Below, piece after piece: positions 9,007 through 17,845 of a stretch of 29,909 bases of DNA (positions are counted from its first letter, which is position 1; the number at the start of each line of letters is the position of its first letter). This DNA comes from a virus, in the IMG/VR virus record IMGVR_UViG_3300035204_001582, positions 1 through 29,909 of that record; one strand, written 5' to 3'. Below the pieces are notes generated by a model, which saw only the letters and a program-made list of their open reading frames with translations, did no database searches and was not told where the DNA came from. A program made the translations under genes and the position numbers.

Positions 9007-12000
9007 TTATATATTCTGATAAGGTTGTCCATCAGCGCTAAATACATAAGAAGTAGCGCTGTATGTTGAGTCATGTAGGTCTGGGGAGCCTGCATGGAAG
9101 TAAGCTGATTGATCTACAATAGAGTAATCGTTATGAGTTACTACTCCAAAGAATGCTTCATTAAGATATGAATCATCTATCATTCTACCCAAGTGCACAT
9201 CAAAATAAGTTCTCTCTTTAATTAATCCGCCGAATCCTTGTCCGAAGCCAGCGGGGTGGTGGTTCCATACTCCGGGAATATTTTCGAAAAGATCGCCTTG
9301 GTCCATCCAAGATTTAACTACCTCGGTAAATATACCTGTTCCGTCTTTTGCAAAGAAAATGTTATCAGTTAAAGCACTCTGATTATTACTTCCGGGCCAG
9401 CTTTCGTACGGACCATTCCAAGCATTTACTCCTACGACAGAGTAGGACGCTAACCCGTTAGGCTTAAATGTCGGGGGTAAATTGTATGGATCGAAATATA
9501 CCCTGAATCTTCTATAACCGTATAATGGTCGATCTGCATTAGCAATAAGATCTCCTCGATGATTGTAGGAAGGAATGTCGTCGTCTTGTGGCTGCGAGGT
9601 AAGATGTACGCCCGCTTTTTGTCCTACATTAACAGTGTTTGCGTTGGGCATTCGTACTGCCCCGGTCGCTATATAATTCGCATTTGGGAAATTGTTAATG
9701 TCTACATAGATATCTTGATCTACGTCTAGCGTTTGATAATTATTGCCGACACCTTGGCCCTTTTTACCTTGCCTAAATCTACACCTTGAAATCGAGTTAG
9801 AATGATTAGGTCTGTGGTATCCGTTACCGTCGATATATTCACTCATTACGCAAGAGTATTCAAAAAATCCGTCATATTGGTAGTACTCATCTACGTCCTT
9901 CTGGGTTAATGTCTTAACGTTATGTATACCGTGCCCTTCCCACTGCCCATTTACATTGATTCTAATCCAGTATTTGAATCCTCCTTCGAGGTTTGCACTG
10001 GTGTATTTTTTCTGAGCTAATGGACATGAAAAGATCCCGGAGCCCATACCATCTAACTCAGAGCCCATACCTCTGGCCTGAGGGGTACCGTTATCCGTGT
10101 CTGCTAAGAAAGCTCCAGTGAAACAGCAGTCATCTCCTATGTTGGTCGTATAGGGGTTTTCGTACATCTTGTACTGCTTTGTCAAAACTTGACCATTGCT
10201 CCCAGTTGTATGCCTGACAAAGCCTAGATATAAATCGTCGTCCCAATCTCCATACTGTGATCGATTTACTGGATCTGCTTCGTAGTAATCTTTTGTGGCC
10301 TTGTCAAAGCTGTCGTAAAATTTGACCGCCATATAGTATTGAGTATTTAAGTTAAACTCAAAGGGCGATGATCCAACGCTGTCGGGATGAACTATAATTC
10401 TCGGGGCTTTACTGTTGGTAGAGTCCTCCAAGTCGAATGGAATTTTAATAATTTGAAATTGTCCAGAGCGATGATCGAATTCTTCTTCTGTAAGTTTTAA
10501 ATATGTTCTTGAATAATTGTCTGGCTCATTGTATTGGTCAAAATCTCCATCTGCTCCGCCAGAGAAAGGCTGGGCAGATAGGTAGATGTATCCTCCTGCT
10601 AAGTCTGGGACGGTAGTTTGCATGATATCAAGTACAACATTGCCTTGAGCATCCATGTATTGATCTGTGGTCATTACGTCTGTCATGCCGCATGAACTGT
10701 ACGAGCATTGCTTACCGGGTCTTCCTACATCTGTTCTTGGCGTGAGAAAATAATCTCTTGGTCGTGGGTTTTCTACTTCTATGATATCCCAACCTTGGGT
10801 GGAGTAATTTCCTCCCCCCGGAGAATAGTCTGAAGTATTTCCGTCTATATCGACCGCTATAACTGAAAGATCATAATGTCTATATGGGCCATTGACCGTG
10901 CTTAGGTTCCTTGAAAAAGAGAAATTAAAAACATTTCCATCTGAGGAACCTATAATAAAGTCTCCTAGCGCTGGCATATTAGGGGTAAGCCCAGCAGAGT
11001 TAACCGTGTGGATTCTTATTTTATAATAAAATTCAAGATTGCTAAATTGTGTGTTGGGATAAGATGTGTCAAAGGTAACTACGGCGTTCTTGTCTGTAGC
11101 GTGGCCGAAACTTGATTGACTTACCGACCAATTCGGATCTGTGGGGTCTTCTTCAATATACTGCCCAACTAATCTAAGAGAGTGGAGTTTTATATCTCTT
11201 ACTGGGAAGTGGTTTGTAACTAAGATATTATCTTCTTCATATCCAGCAGAAAGGGTGGAGGCGCTATTCACCGCAAATACTCTAACGATATATCCAGAAT
11301 TATTTCTATCGGGTAGATAGACTATAACTGGATCAGTGTTGTTATATTCACTTAAGTATACTGTTGTCCATAAGAAGTCCCCCTTTGGTCTGCTTCCCCA
11401 ATCCATATCTGCCGCATCAAAAGTAGAACCCGCGCCGAAAGATGCCGACGGGACTCGTTTAATGTATATTCGGTATCCCACCGTGGTTTCGTTTGTCATG
11501 CTGGGCCTACCAATAGTTATCTTAAGTTGCTTGGTGTAGGTAGTGTTCGGCATGGTTTCTTCAACAATAGATACGCTCGCAGGCTTATTAGGGGCAACTG
11601 TAGACCCTCCGTAGCTGGGTGCAGTATCTATGGGTATTCCTGATTCTATTGAAAGGTATTTTTCTGGTCTGTGCTTGAGCGTTTCTAAGGAATATCTAAA
11701 GTCTGCGGACTCTTTAATGGACACTACGGAATAAAGGTCTTCTACATACCTTCCCGTCTCTAGTAAAGTCCATGTTGATTCGCCTGTTAATAATCCTGAG
11801 GCAGGATTAAACATCGTAGTTCCACCATTATATTGTATGGATGTTCCGTAGATAGGCCCGTCTGATCCAGAGTCAATTATTACATCTGAAAAAACATAAT
11901 TACTATCGTTCGGGTCTATTCCTGTTGATTGTATTTGGGGTCTTCTTATATCAGAAATTTCTACTGTATCTTCTCTGAACGTAGTGGAATCTTCCGTATC

Positions 12001-14037
12001 AACTAGAGAACTGTCATAATAATAAGTAGGCGTGGTCAGCGTAATCAAATACGAAGAAGAATAATCTATTCCTGTTAATTGCCTGTCTAGAATGACCCCC
12101 GTCTCGTTTGCTCTAATAGTTCTTCCTCCTTGGGACGAGGCGAATCTATTCGAGTCTGAAACTTTAACAATATCTCCGGGGCGCAGAGCCATGGCTTCTG
12201 GGCCGATATTAAATTGGCACATCTCAGTTTCATTCAACTCTGTTAAGAGCATCCATCTTCCGAGCCTCTTTGCTTGAGATCTACTCGTACACCCAAACGC
12301 GGTAATCTCTTTCTCTATAACTCCATATTTTCTTATACCCTCGGTGTCTTCTACGTATTCTATAGCGGGAATATATCCCGCTTCCTTATCGTTGTATCTT
12401 ACAATTATGACTGTATTTCTAGTTTTCTTAGAGCTAGAAGTATAAGTAAATAAACCGTTTTCTACATTGGAGTTGGTGAATTGAGCTATTGTTTTTTTGG
12501 GGCGATCTTGTACTGCGTGTATGTTCCCTAGCCCGTAATAAATCATGCCCCTAAAGATGCTGGCAAAATCTTTTAATACTTGATAAGCTTCTTCTCTAGT
12601 ATTTATTAAAACATTACAGGTAAATCTAGGCTCAAGCTCTCCTTCGTCATTTGGTACAAGTGTGTCGCAGTATTTTGCTATTTCCCAAAGAGTCCATTTA
12701 TCTATAGTTAAATTATTTACAAATTTTCCTAGGCCATACCTCTTATTCGTAAGTAGGTCGTAGAATACCCAAGCCGGATTGTCTGTCCATTGTTTCTCTG
12801 CTTGAAATGTCCCGTCCCAGTTGGGCTTGTCAGTATTGGGGTCTACTGGGTAATGTTTTTTTATCGGATCGTATCCAGTGGGGACTTTGACTTTTTGTAA
12901 GTAGATATCAAACGCTCTATTAGGGATTTGAGAGAAATATTCTGCGTTAAAATTCATGGAGATTAACGAAGAGTTGGGGTAAGATAATTCGTTGTTGAAA
13001 ATTTCAGTTATAGAATCTACATAAGATTGATTCGTTACATGAGCTTGCATCGAATCCGTGGTGATTCTTGTGACTTCGACTTCCCATCCCACTAGATCAT
13101 CTCTGTTCAGGTCATCAAAGTCTGGGTCTGAGGTAAAGTCTATTTCCATTGGATGAAGATAAGCTTGCCTGATAATACCTTTTACTTCTGACTGGATCTT
13201 ATTGTTTATTGGGTACCAAGTTTTTGCGACATTAAGATCTGTTCCTATTCCGATAGGGGTACTATAAATTGGCCTGTACCTTACTCTAAATGTAAGTTTA
13301 GACCCAACCATCTTTCCTATCTGTTCTATCTCTGCGTCGGTTGCATCTCGGGTTGATTTAGACCCTATTACATCAACCGTTCTTTTTGTCCAACTTAATG
13401 CGGGTATTCTAATATTTACTCTGACTTTGCTAACTTCTCTATTCTTGACCGCATATATTTTACTGTTATAAATAAATGGATTTTCTTTATCTGAGTCGTC
13501 TGGCCCATAGAGTCTTTCGTTTAATGTTCTGGTTTTTTCTAACTGAGGGGTTTCGCCTACAGCGAGGAAGTCATCCCCGTCTCTGATTCCGGAGGGGGTC
13601 CCGTGAGTAAACGCTACTTCGACGGTTTGAAAATTATAATATCCCCCTTCGCTTACTATTGGTGTGTCATTTAAATATATGGATCTTAAAAAACATTCTG
13701 GCCACGCGCCGTCTTGGTATGGCTCAAATTCTACATCTGTCCACCCTACTTGCCCTAGTTGCTGTGTTCCTTTGGGTATATATTCTCCACTAACTAGTCC
13801 ACCAATCTCTCCTTCAGTGATTAGGTCTAACGTCTTGGATACCGTCCTAGAGGTGAACCAACCGCTAGATCCGTCAACTTGCCCAGCATATACTCCCTCA
13901 CCGGTATGGTCAAACATCTCTACGTTTTGACTGCCAAATACGAATGTGTTTTGTGAGGACTGTTCTCCGGTATTTATACCATAGATCGGAATCCCCTGAA
14001 CAACGTTTATATTTGTAATTGTGCGTTTGGTTGACAT
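9007..14037 (-). CDS. Tail tip attachment protein J (lambda gpJ-like host-specificity protein)
   Basis: The central tip protein that closes the tail tube and contacts the host receptor. At 1,676 residues it is longer than lambda gpJ (1,132). The N-terminal 700 residues carry the gpJ-family core: NPAWVFYDLLTNKRYGLG (about residues 418-436), a Trp-rich helix, REEAYQVLKDFASIFRG, the DRPKKTIAQFTNSNV block (about 515) and the RPGDIVKVSD turn. A fibronectin type III-like domain begins near residue 813 (PNKPASVSI), and a second beta-sandwich-like region follows. The last ~600 residues, rich in Tyr, Asn, Gly and Asp, are not recognised and are the likely receptor-binding part (inference). The gene follows the I homologue with a 3-nt gap, as expected for the M-L-K-I-J order. 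Confidence 0.93.
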   Translation of the reverse strand: MSTKRTITNINVVQGIPIYGINTGEQSSQNTFVFGSQNVEMFDHTGEGVYAGQVDGSSGWFTSRTVSKTLDLITEGEIGGLVSGEYIPKGTQQLGQVGWTDVEFEPYQDGAWPECFLRSIYLNDTPIVSEGGYYNFQTVEVAFTHGTPSGIRDGDDFLAVGETPQLEKTRTLNERLYGPDDSDKENPFIYNSKIYAVKNREVSKVRVNIRIPALSWTKRTVDVIGSKSTRDATDAEIEQIGKMVGSKLTFRVRYRPIYSTPIGIGTDLNVAKTWYPINNKIQSEVKGIIRQAYLHPMEIDFTSDPDFDDLNRDDLVGWEVEVTRITTDSMQAHVTNQSYVDSITEIFNNELSYPNSSLISMNFNAEYFSQIPNRAFDIYLQKVKVPTGYDPIKKHYPVDPNTDKPNWDGTFQAEKQWTDNPAWVFYDLLTNKRYGLGKFVNNLTIDKWTLWEIAKYCDTLVPNDEGELEPRFTCNVLINTREEAYQVLKDFASIFRGMIYYGLGNIHAVQDRPKKTIAQFTNSNVENGLFTYTSSSKKTRNTVIIVRYNDKEAGYIPAIEYVEDTEGIRKYGVIEKEITAFGCTSRSQAKRLGRWMLLTELNETEMCQFNIGPEAMALRPGDIVKVSDSNRFASSQGGRTIRANETGVILDRQLTGIDYSSSYLITLTTPTYYYDSSLVDTEDSTTFREDTVEISDIRRPQIQSTGIDPNDSNYVFSDVIIDSGSDGPIYGTSIQYNGGTTMFNPASGLLTGESTWTLLETGRYVEDLYSVVSIKESADFRYSLETLKHRPEKYLSIESGIPIDTAPSYGGSTVAPNKPASVSIVEETMPNTTYTKQLKITIGRPSMTNETTVGYRIYIKRVPSASFGAGSTFDAADMDWGSRPKGDFLWTTVYLSEYNNTDPVIVYLPDRNNSGYIVRVFAVNSASTLSAGYEEDNILVTNHFPVRDIKLHSLRLVGQYIEEDPTDPNWSVSQSSFGHATDKNAVVTFDTSYPNTQFSNLEFYYKIRIHTVNSAGLTPNMPALGDFIIGSSDGNVFNFSFSRNLSTVNGPYRHYDLSVIAVDIDGNTSDYSPGGGNYSTQGWDIIEVENPRPRDYFLTPRTDVGRPGKQCSYSSCGMTDVMTTDQYMDAQGNVVLDIMQTTVPDLAGGYIYLSAQPFSGGADGDFDQYNEPDNYSRTYLKLTEEEFDHRSGQFQIIKIPFDLEDSTNSKAPRIIVHPDSVGSSPFEFNLNTQYYMAVKFYDSFDKATKDYYEADPVNRSQYGDWDDDLYLGFVRHTTGSNGQVLTKQYKMYENPYTTNIGDDCCFTGAFLADTDNGTPQARGMGSELDGMGSGIFSCPLAQKKYTSANLEGGFKYWIRINVNGQWEGHGIHNVKTLTQKDVDEYYQYDGFFEYSCVMSEYIDGNGYHRPNHSNSISRCRFRQGKKGQGVGNNYQTLDVDQDIYVDINNFPNANYIATGAVRMPNANTVNVGQKAGVHLTSQPQDDDIPSYNHRGDLIANADRPLYGYRRFRVYFDPYNLPPTFKPNGLASYSVVGVNAWNGPYESWPGSNNQSALTDNIFFAKDGTGIFTEVVKSWMDQGDLFENIPGVWNHHPAGFGQGFGGLIKERTYFDVHLGRMIDDSYLNEAFFGVVTHNDYSIVDQSAYFHAGSPDLHDSTYSATSYVFSADGQPYQNI

Positions 14038-14040
14038 AGG

Positions 14041-14673
14041 TTATAGTTTTCCTGCGTTTCTTACTAAAATATTTTTAATCCCGTAGGACGCCATTATAAC
14101 CTGACTTCCAACAGTAAGTCTTCCGTAGCCTAATGGAACGGGCCCTCCTTCATTTATTACATTAACTGGGCCGTTGAATAAATAAGAATTAGCCAAGGCT
14201 GCCGGGTCCGAATTGGGATTAGTCATTTGTCTCGCTTCAGGCATGGGGGGAGGTTTAGCTAACATATTCGCTAACCCTTGGGTGATTAAAGATAAGGAGG
14301 CCATTATGGAGAATGGGTTGTTAGCAAAACTTAATCCTACTACTCCTAATATAATTCCACCCCATGCGGAGTCAAAGAATCCAGAGCCTTCTAGTACAGG
14401 TATGATATCTAGTTCTTTTAAGTTATCTCTTTCTATGTTTAGTTCGTTGTTTCTAAGGTCACCATTAAATTCTACATCTTTTCCGTCTATCAGTACTCTG
14501 TATTTTGCGTGGCGTTTGTCTTCTCTTAAGAAATACTCTCTAACACTATCTTCTGTTTGTACGTTTACTGCGTGAAGCGCTTCTGCTGCGCTTTTAACGT
14601 GGAGCTTCCAAGTTTTTTTGCCAATTACTTCGCCTAGTTCTCCGTGAAAATTAATTTTTATTGGTGCGTTCAT
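14041..14673 (-). CDS. Tail assembly protein I (lambda gpI-like)
   Basis: A 210-residue homologue of the lambda tail-tip assembly protein I. It has a ubiquitin-like N-terminal half (INFHGELGE.IGKKTWKLHVKSAAEALHAV, typical of the family), then IIPVLEGSGFFDSAWGGIILGVVGL with a Gly-rich hydrophobic stretch, and a C-terminal VNVINEGGPVPLGYGRLTVGS motif that is highly characteristic of gpI proteins. The start overlaps the end of the K homologue by 4 nt, so translation is probably coupled. gpI acts in tip assembly and is not thought to be a major part of the finished tail. Confidence 0.93.
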   Translation of the reverse strand: MNAPIKINFHGELGEVIGKKTWKLHVKSAAEALHAVNVQTEDSVREYFLREDKRHAKYRVLIDGKDVEFNGDLRNNELNIERDNLKELDIIPVLEGSGFFDSAWGGIILGVVGLSFANNPFSIMASLSLITQGLANMLAKPPPMPEARQMTNPNSDPAALANSYLFNGPVNVINEGGPVPLGYGRLTVGSQVIMASYGIKNILVRNAGKL

Positions 14674-15008
14674 ACTGGGAAATACTCCTTAAATTTATCG
14701 TGCTTTATAGAATATAATATTGTTGGAAAGCCATGAATATCACTTATAAATTTATCAAAATTTGAAAATTCTGATTCATGTTCTGTGTGCGAGTGATAAT
14801 ATGCAACTATTTCTCCAGTCTTTGAGGCGGATAGATAGTCATTAGGGTCTATTTCGAAGAAGTCATTTTTATTTTGAGCTCTGTTTCTGCAGGAATAGGC
14901 GTCTAGCATCCCCTCCTTCTGTACTATTAGACCGCAGCATTCTTGGGGAGACTCCTTTAAAGCATGCTCCTTGATTTTATTTTTTAATTTATTATTAAAA
15001 TCTATCAT
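14670..15008 (-). CDS. Tail assembly protein K-like JAMM (Mov34/MPN) metalloprotease, no NlpC domain
   Basis: A 112-residue JAB/MPN-fold protein. The complete JAMM zinc motif is visible: Glu23 (PQECCGL), then H72-x-H74-x7-S82-x2-D85 in YYHSHTEHESEFSNFD. Lambda gpK joins this domain to a C-terminal NlpC/P60 peptidase; here the protein stops after the JAMM domain, so the peptidoglycan-cleaving half is missing. It sits between the L and I homologues with 4-nt overlaps on each side, as gpK does. Intact catalytic residues imply an active isopeptidase/metalloprotease. Its substrate is unknown, as for lambda gpK. Confidence 0.9.
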   Translation of the reverse strand: MIDFNNKLKNKIKEHALKESPQECCGLIVQKEGMLDAYSCRNRAQNKNDFFEIDPNDYLSASKTGEIVAYYHSHTEHESEFSNFDKFISDIHGFPTILYSIKHDKFKEYFPV

Positions 15009-16168
15009 ACGCTTATTCTCGTGTTCGTTCCCGGGAATCCTCCGAAATTTAAAAATTTATTATTATAAGTTTTACCTGCTCCCTGTGTGTTTTTGGCTGA
15101 CCCTGTCGCTCCGAATCTCTGTTTACATCCCCTCATGGTTTTCGAGCATCTATCTGGAGCCCAGTAATTTACATTAGGTGGGGGCGCATATGCTGGTACA
15201 GGTTGCGAATAGGCGGGGGAAGAGGCATAATTTCCTTTGGCTACGAAGTAATATTTCAATCCATTTTTTTCTATATATACAACTGCTCCTGTGCTATAAG
15301 TTTGGCTGGGGTCGTATTCGGATGTGGACGATAACGTGACGTTGTCTGGATTGTATGTGCTTATAATTTCAGATATTTTTTGGTCATCTTCTGTGGCTAT
15401 TGGTGGGGCAAAATCTGGTAGATGATCAGTAGCTCCAAAAATTTCTTTTTGTTTCAGTAGCTCTGCGTTTGTAGTTTCTTTGAATTCATACGAACACCCT
15501 TCTCCTCTATATAAAAACGGACATCTACTCGATAAAACGAAACGCCCCGGTAGTTTGAAATTCTCCATGTCTTGATAAGACGCTAATTCAAATGACATGG
15601 CATTTTTATCTTCTTTGGTTTTAGAATCTACAAAGTATGTTTCCCTAGGAAATTGGGCGTGAGGATCGGGTGATTGGGCGACATTGGGGATCTCGTTGGT
15701 AGCGTCTAGATATTTCGCTAAGGTTCTAATTCTCGTGACCTTTGCTCCAATTAGATTATCTAAATTCAGAATGGCAGATTTTAATGCTGGCCAGACATAG
15801 TTGTTGGGGTCTCTTTCTTCAGCCTCCTTTACTCCCTCCATCGAAGTCATCATCATCGTGGGACGAGGCAATTCTCCGGAGGAGCTCATTTCAAAGCCCT
15901 CCATTAAAATCGGCATCGCAAAATAAGTATGGCCGTCGTATTTAACTTTCTTACCTTCCAAAATTTCCATGTTATGGAAGGCTAATATGTCTCCCTCAAT
16001 GAGAATGCTTTGGTTAAGGTTCAGGTTCTTTTTTATTTCAGATATATCTATTTCAAAAAGCGTGATTAGCGAGTCTGGCGTAAGTCCATGCGCATCTTCC
16101 GCAACCTTCTTCATAGAAGTGCGGGCTTCGCTGGGAGTCATTCTTACAAACGGGTCTTGTTGTCCCAT
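15005..16168 (-). CDS. Minor tail protein L (lambda gpL-like, with inserted sugar-binding-like module)
   Basis: A 387-residue homologue of lambda gpL (232 residues), a tail-tip protein that binds an iron-sulphur cluster. The four family cysteines are present as C216 and C225 (CPFLYRGEGCSYEF) and C341 and C348 (DRCSKTMRGCKQRF), followed by the diagnostic NFGGFPG near the end. About 105 residues are inserted between the two Cys pairs. The insert contains YDPSQTYSTGAVVYIEKNGLKYYFVAK ... YW, which looks like a CBM5/12-type carbohydrate-binding fold. The 3' end overlaps the K homologue by 4 nt and the start overlaps the M stop by 1 nt. Confidence 0.9.
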   Translation of the reverse strand: MGQQDPFVRMTPSEARTSMKKVAEDAHGLTPDSLITLFEIDISEIKKNLNLNQSILIEGDILAFHNMEILEGKKVKYDGHTYFAMPILMEGFEMSSSGELPRPTMMMTSMEGVKEAEERDPNNYVWPALKSAILNLDNLIGAKVTRIRTLAKYLDATNEIPNVAQSPDPHAQFPRETYFVDSKTKEDKNAMSFELASYQDMENFKLPGRFVLSSRCPFLYRGEGCSYEFKETTNAELLKQKEIFGATDHLPDFAPPIATEDDQKISEIISTYNPDNVTLSSTSEYDPSQTYSTGAVVYIEKNGLKYYFVAKGNYASSPAYSQPVPAYAPPPNVNYWAPDRCSKTMRGCKQRFGATGSAKNTQGAGKTYNNKFLNFGGFPGTNTRISV

Positions 16169-16707
16169 TATGAAACCTCCTCAAACGACGCGGTAACCGT
16201 AAAGTTGTCTTTGAAGACAAAATTAGACGCCCAAGTTTTGCAAACGAATTTCTTAACTTTTTCGTATGGGGGCTGAGTTTTGTAATAAAACGTTTCTATC
16301 GCGTGTTTTGAGTCTAGGAAGTGCACAATGGCTGCAGCTTCTTTTTCGTCCCGACCATCAAAGGTTAATTCTAGTCTTAGCAAATGGGTGTAAACTCCAT
16401 CTTGGATTCTCTGTTCGTATCCGTCTCCGAAACGAATAGCATTAACCCTAGGGCTTTGTGATATATTTGTACCATACGAAGGTGTCCAGAGGAAATAAGG
16501 CTGGTCTGCTGCTAGGTTTGTAGAATAAATTACCCCATCCCAATAAACAGAACCTTTCGCTGGCGTATAGGTAGTGCCGCCATTTGTATGAGCTTTAGTA
16601 CAATACCAATAAAAATTACCATATTTTACTATATCATTTACTGTAAAAGAGGTAAAATTAGGGGAAGTACCTGCTGACCAGTTCTGTATATTATAGATTG
16701 ATGCCAT
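16168..16707 (-). CDS. Minor tail protein M (lambda gpM-like) with N-terminal CBM5/12-like module
   Basis: First gene of the tail-tip operon, 179 residues. Residues ~70-178 match the gpM family: FLWTPSYGTN, RFGDGYEQRIQDGV, a ...LTFDGRDEKEAAAIVHFLDSK helix and the F.YKTQPPY ... F.CKTW strands. Residues ~4-56 (YNIQNWSAG...FTVNDIVKYGNFYWYC.KAHT ... YW) are an extra module with the W...G..Y..ND.V.Y.....Y.C pattern of CBM5/12 chitin-binding-like domains; lambda gpM lacks it. An AAGGA ribosome binding site lies just upstream of the ATG. The divergent leader contains a 9-bp inverted repeat and a TATAAT on this strand. Confidence 0.9.
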   Translation of the reverse strand: MASIYNIQNWSAGTSPNFTSFTVNDIVKYGNFYWYCTKAHTNGGTTYTPAKGSVYWDGVIYSTNLAADQPYFLWTPSYGTNISQSPRVNAIRFGDGYEQRIQDGVYTHLLRLELTFDGRDEKEAAAIVHFLDSKHAIETFYYKTQPPYEKVKKFVCKTWASNFVFKDNFTVTASFEEVS

Positions 16708-16727
16708 AAACCTTATTCCTTGGTTTT

Positions 16728-16751
16728 ATTTACACTTATTATAGTGTAAAT
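16728..16751. promoter_or_regulatory. Inverted repeat in the divergent tail-gene promoter region
   Basis: In the 73-nt gap between the divergent M homologue and the 16781 gene lies ATTTACACT-TATTAT-AGTGTAAAT, a perfect 9-bp inverted repeat around a 6-nt centre. Its centre holds TATAAT on the minus strand (16743 to 16738) and TATTATAG on the plus strand, so it could be a two-way promoter/operator. No well-spaced -35 hexamer accompanies either, which fits control by a phage-specific factor, but this is inference. Confidence 0.5.
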
Positions 16752-16780
16752 TAGGTTAAAATATAGAAGGAAAAAGGCAA

Positions 16781-17845
16781 ATGGTTCATTCATTCGAAGA
16801 TATTGTAGTTAAAGTCGGTGGCGACGAGATTTATTGTCAGAGCGCTTCCGTAGATTATAGTGCATCGGTCTCTCCAAATATAAATACAAAAAGTAAATAT
16901 GGTTTTTCTTATCATCCGGATTCAGCGCCTCAAGGTAATATAAAATTGTCTTATTACTTAACTGGGGTTGATCCAATGTATAGTTATGTGATCGATGAAA
17001 ACCAGTCAATTGCCGTAGACGTGGGGGGTCTGACCGTAGGCTCTGGGTATCTTGGGTCTTATTCATTTTCCATAGAAGAATCTAACCCGTTACTCGTGGA
17101 CGTATCGATAAGTTTCTTTGAAAAAATGGGAGGCTCTTTGCAGGCCTCCCAAAGCTCGTTAGGGGATATTGAGTTTCTTAATTCTGTCAATGTCTCTCTC
17201 TCGAATGGAAATTACATAAGTCATAGTGATTTAACTAGTCTTAGTTATGATTATGGAACTCAAGTGGAGCCGTATTATTCAATCGAGGAGGGGCATTCTG
17301 ATGATGAAATTCTTCCTAGTTCCGTTAAGTTTAAACAAAAGGAAGTAAATCTTTCATTTAAATCTTACAAGGAGGAGATTACTATTCCGGTTACTGGGCT
17401 ACACGAAATGGTTACAATAAATTTAGAAAACAGAGCGGGGAACACTGTAGCTTCTTATTATGTCAATGGAATTATAAATGAAAAAACTCTGGGCACAAGT
17501 TCTTCAGAGCTTTTAGAGCATACCTACGGAGTTGACCAAGCTAATCTCGGTGGTTCTTTACCTATAGCAGCCTCGCTGTCAGACTTAATGGTTGACGTCG
17601 GGGATACTGTGACTTTGGCTGGATCAAATCTCGATGGACTAGAGTCTGTCTCATACTTGGGGTTTGATTGCGAGGTAATATCAAATAATGCTGTTAGTAT
17701 CGTGTTTAAGGTAAGCGATCATGCTTATCTTTCAGGCATCGGGCCAGTAGAAGTTGCAACAAAAGCTGGATTAACTTCTACGTTATCTAGTATGCAAATA
17801 ACTGGTGACTCCACCTCTAGGAGTTGGTCTAACGCTCTATTTTGA
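16781..17845 (+). CDS. Predicted tail structural protein (tube-like beta domains plus IPT/TIG Ig-like domain)
   Basis: A 354-residue, almost purely beta-strand protein. Residues ~1-115 and ~127-240 look like two related units (VKV/VNV start, S..D(Y)S, GNIKLSYYLTG / KEVNLSFKSYKEE), reminiscent of the repeated beta-barrel of tail tube proteins such as T5 pb6. Residues ~262-345 (LSDLMVDVGDTVTLAGSNLDGLESVSYLG...) fit an IPT/TIG Ig-like domain, common as a surface decoration on tail proteins. It is the only plus-strand gene between two minus-strand operons, divergent from M, and its 3' end overlaps the next minus-strand gene by 9 nt. GAAGGA precedes the ATG. A major tail tube role is a guess; a virion structural role is more secure. 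Confidence 0.6.
   Translation: MVHSFEDIVVKVGGDEIYCQSASVDYSASVSPNINTKSKYGFSYHPDSAPQGNIKLSYYLTGVDPMYSYVIDENQSIAVDVGGLTVGSGYLGSYSFSIEESNPLLVDVSISFFEKMGGSLQASQSSLGDIEFLNSVNVSLSNGNYISHSDLTSLSYDYGTQVEPYYSIEEGHSDDEILPSSVKFKQKEVNLSFKSYKEEITIPVTGLHEMVTINLENRAGNTVASYYVNGIINEKTLGTSSSELLEHTYGVDQANLGGSLPIAASLSDLMVDVGDTVTLAGSNLDGLESVSYLGFDCEVISNNAVSIVFKVSDHAYLSGIGPVEVATKAGLTSTLSSMQITGDSTSRSWSNALF

Noticed and set aside
13971-13978. TATAAATA on the minus strand inside the J gene
   Set aside because: It lies within coding sequence near the J start with nothing else promoter-like around it; expected by chance in this AT-rich DNA.
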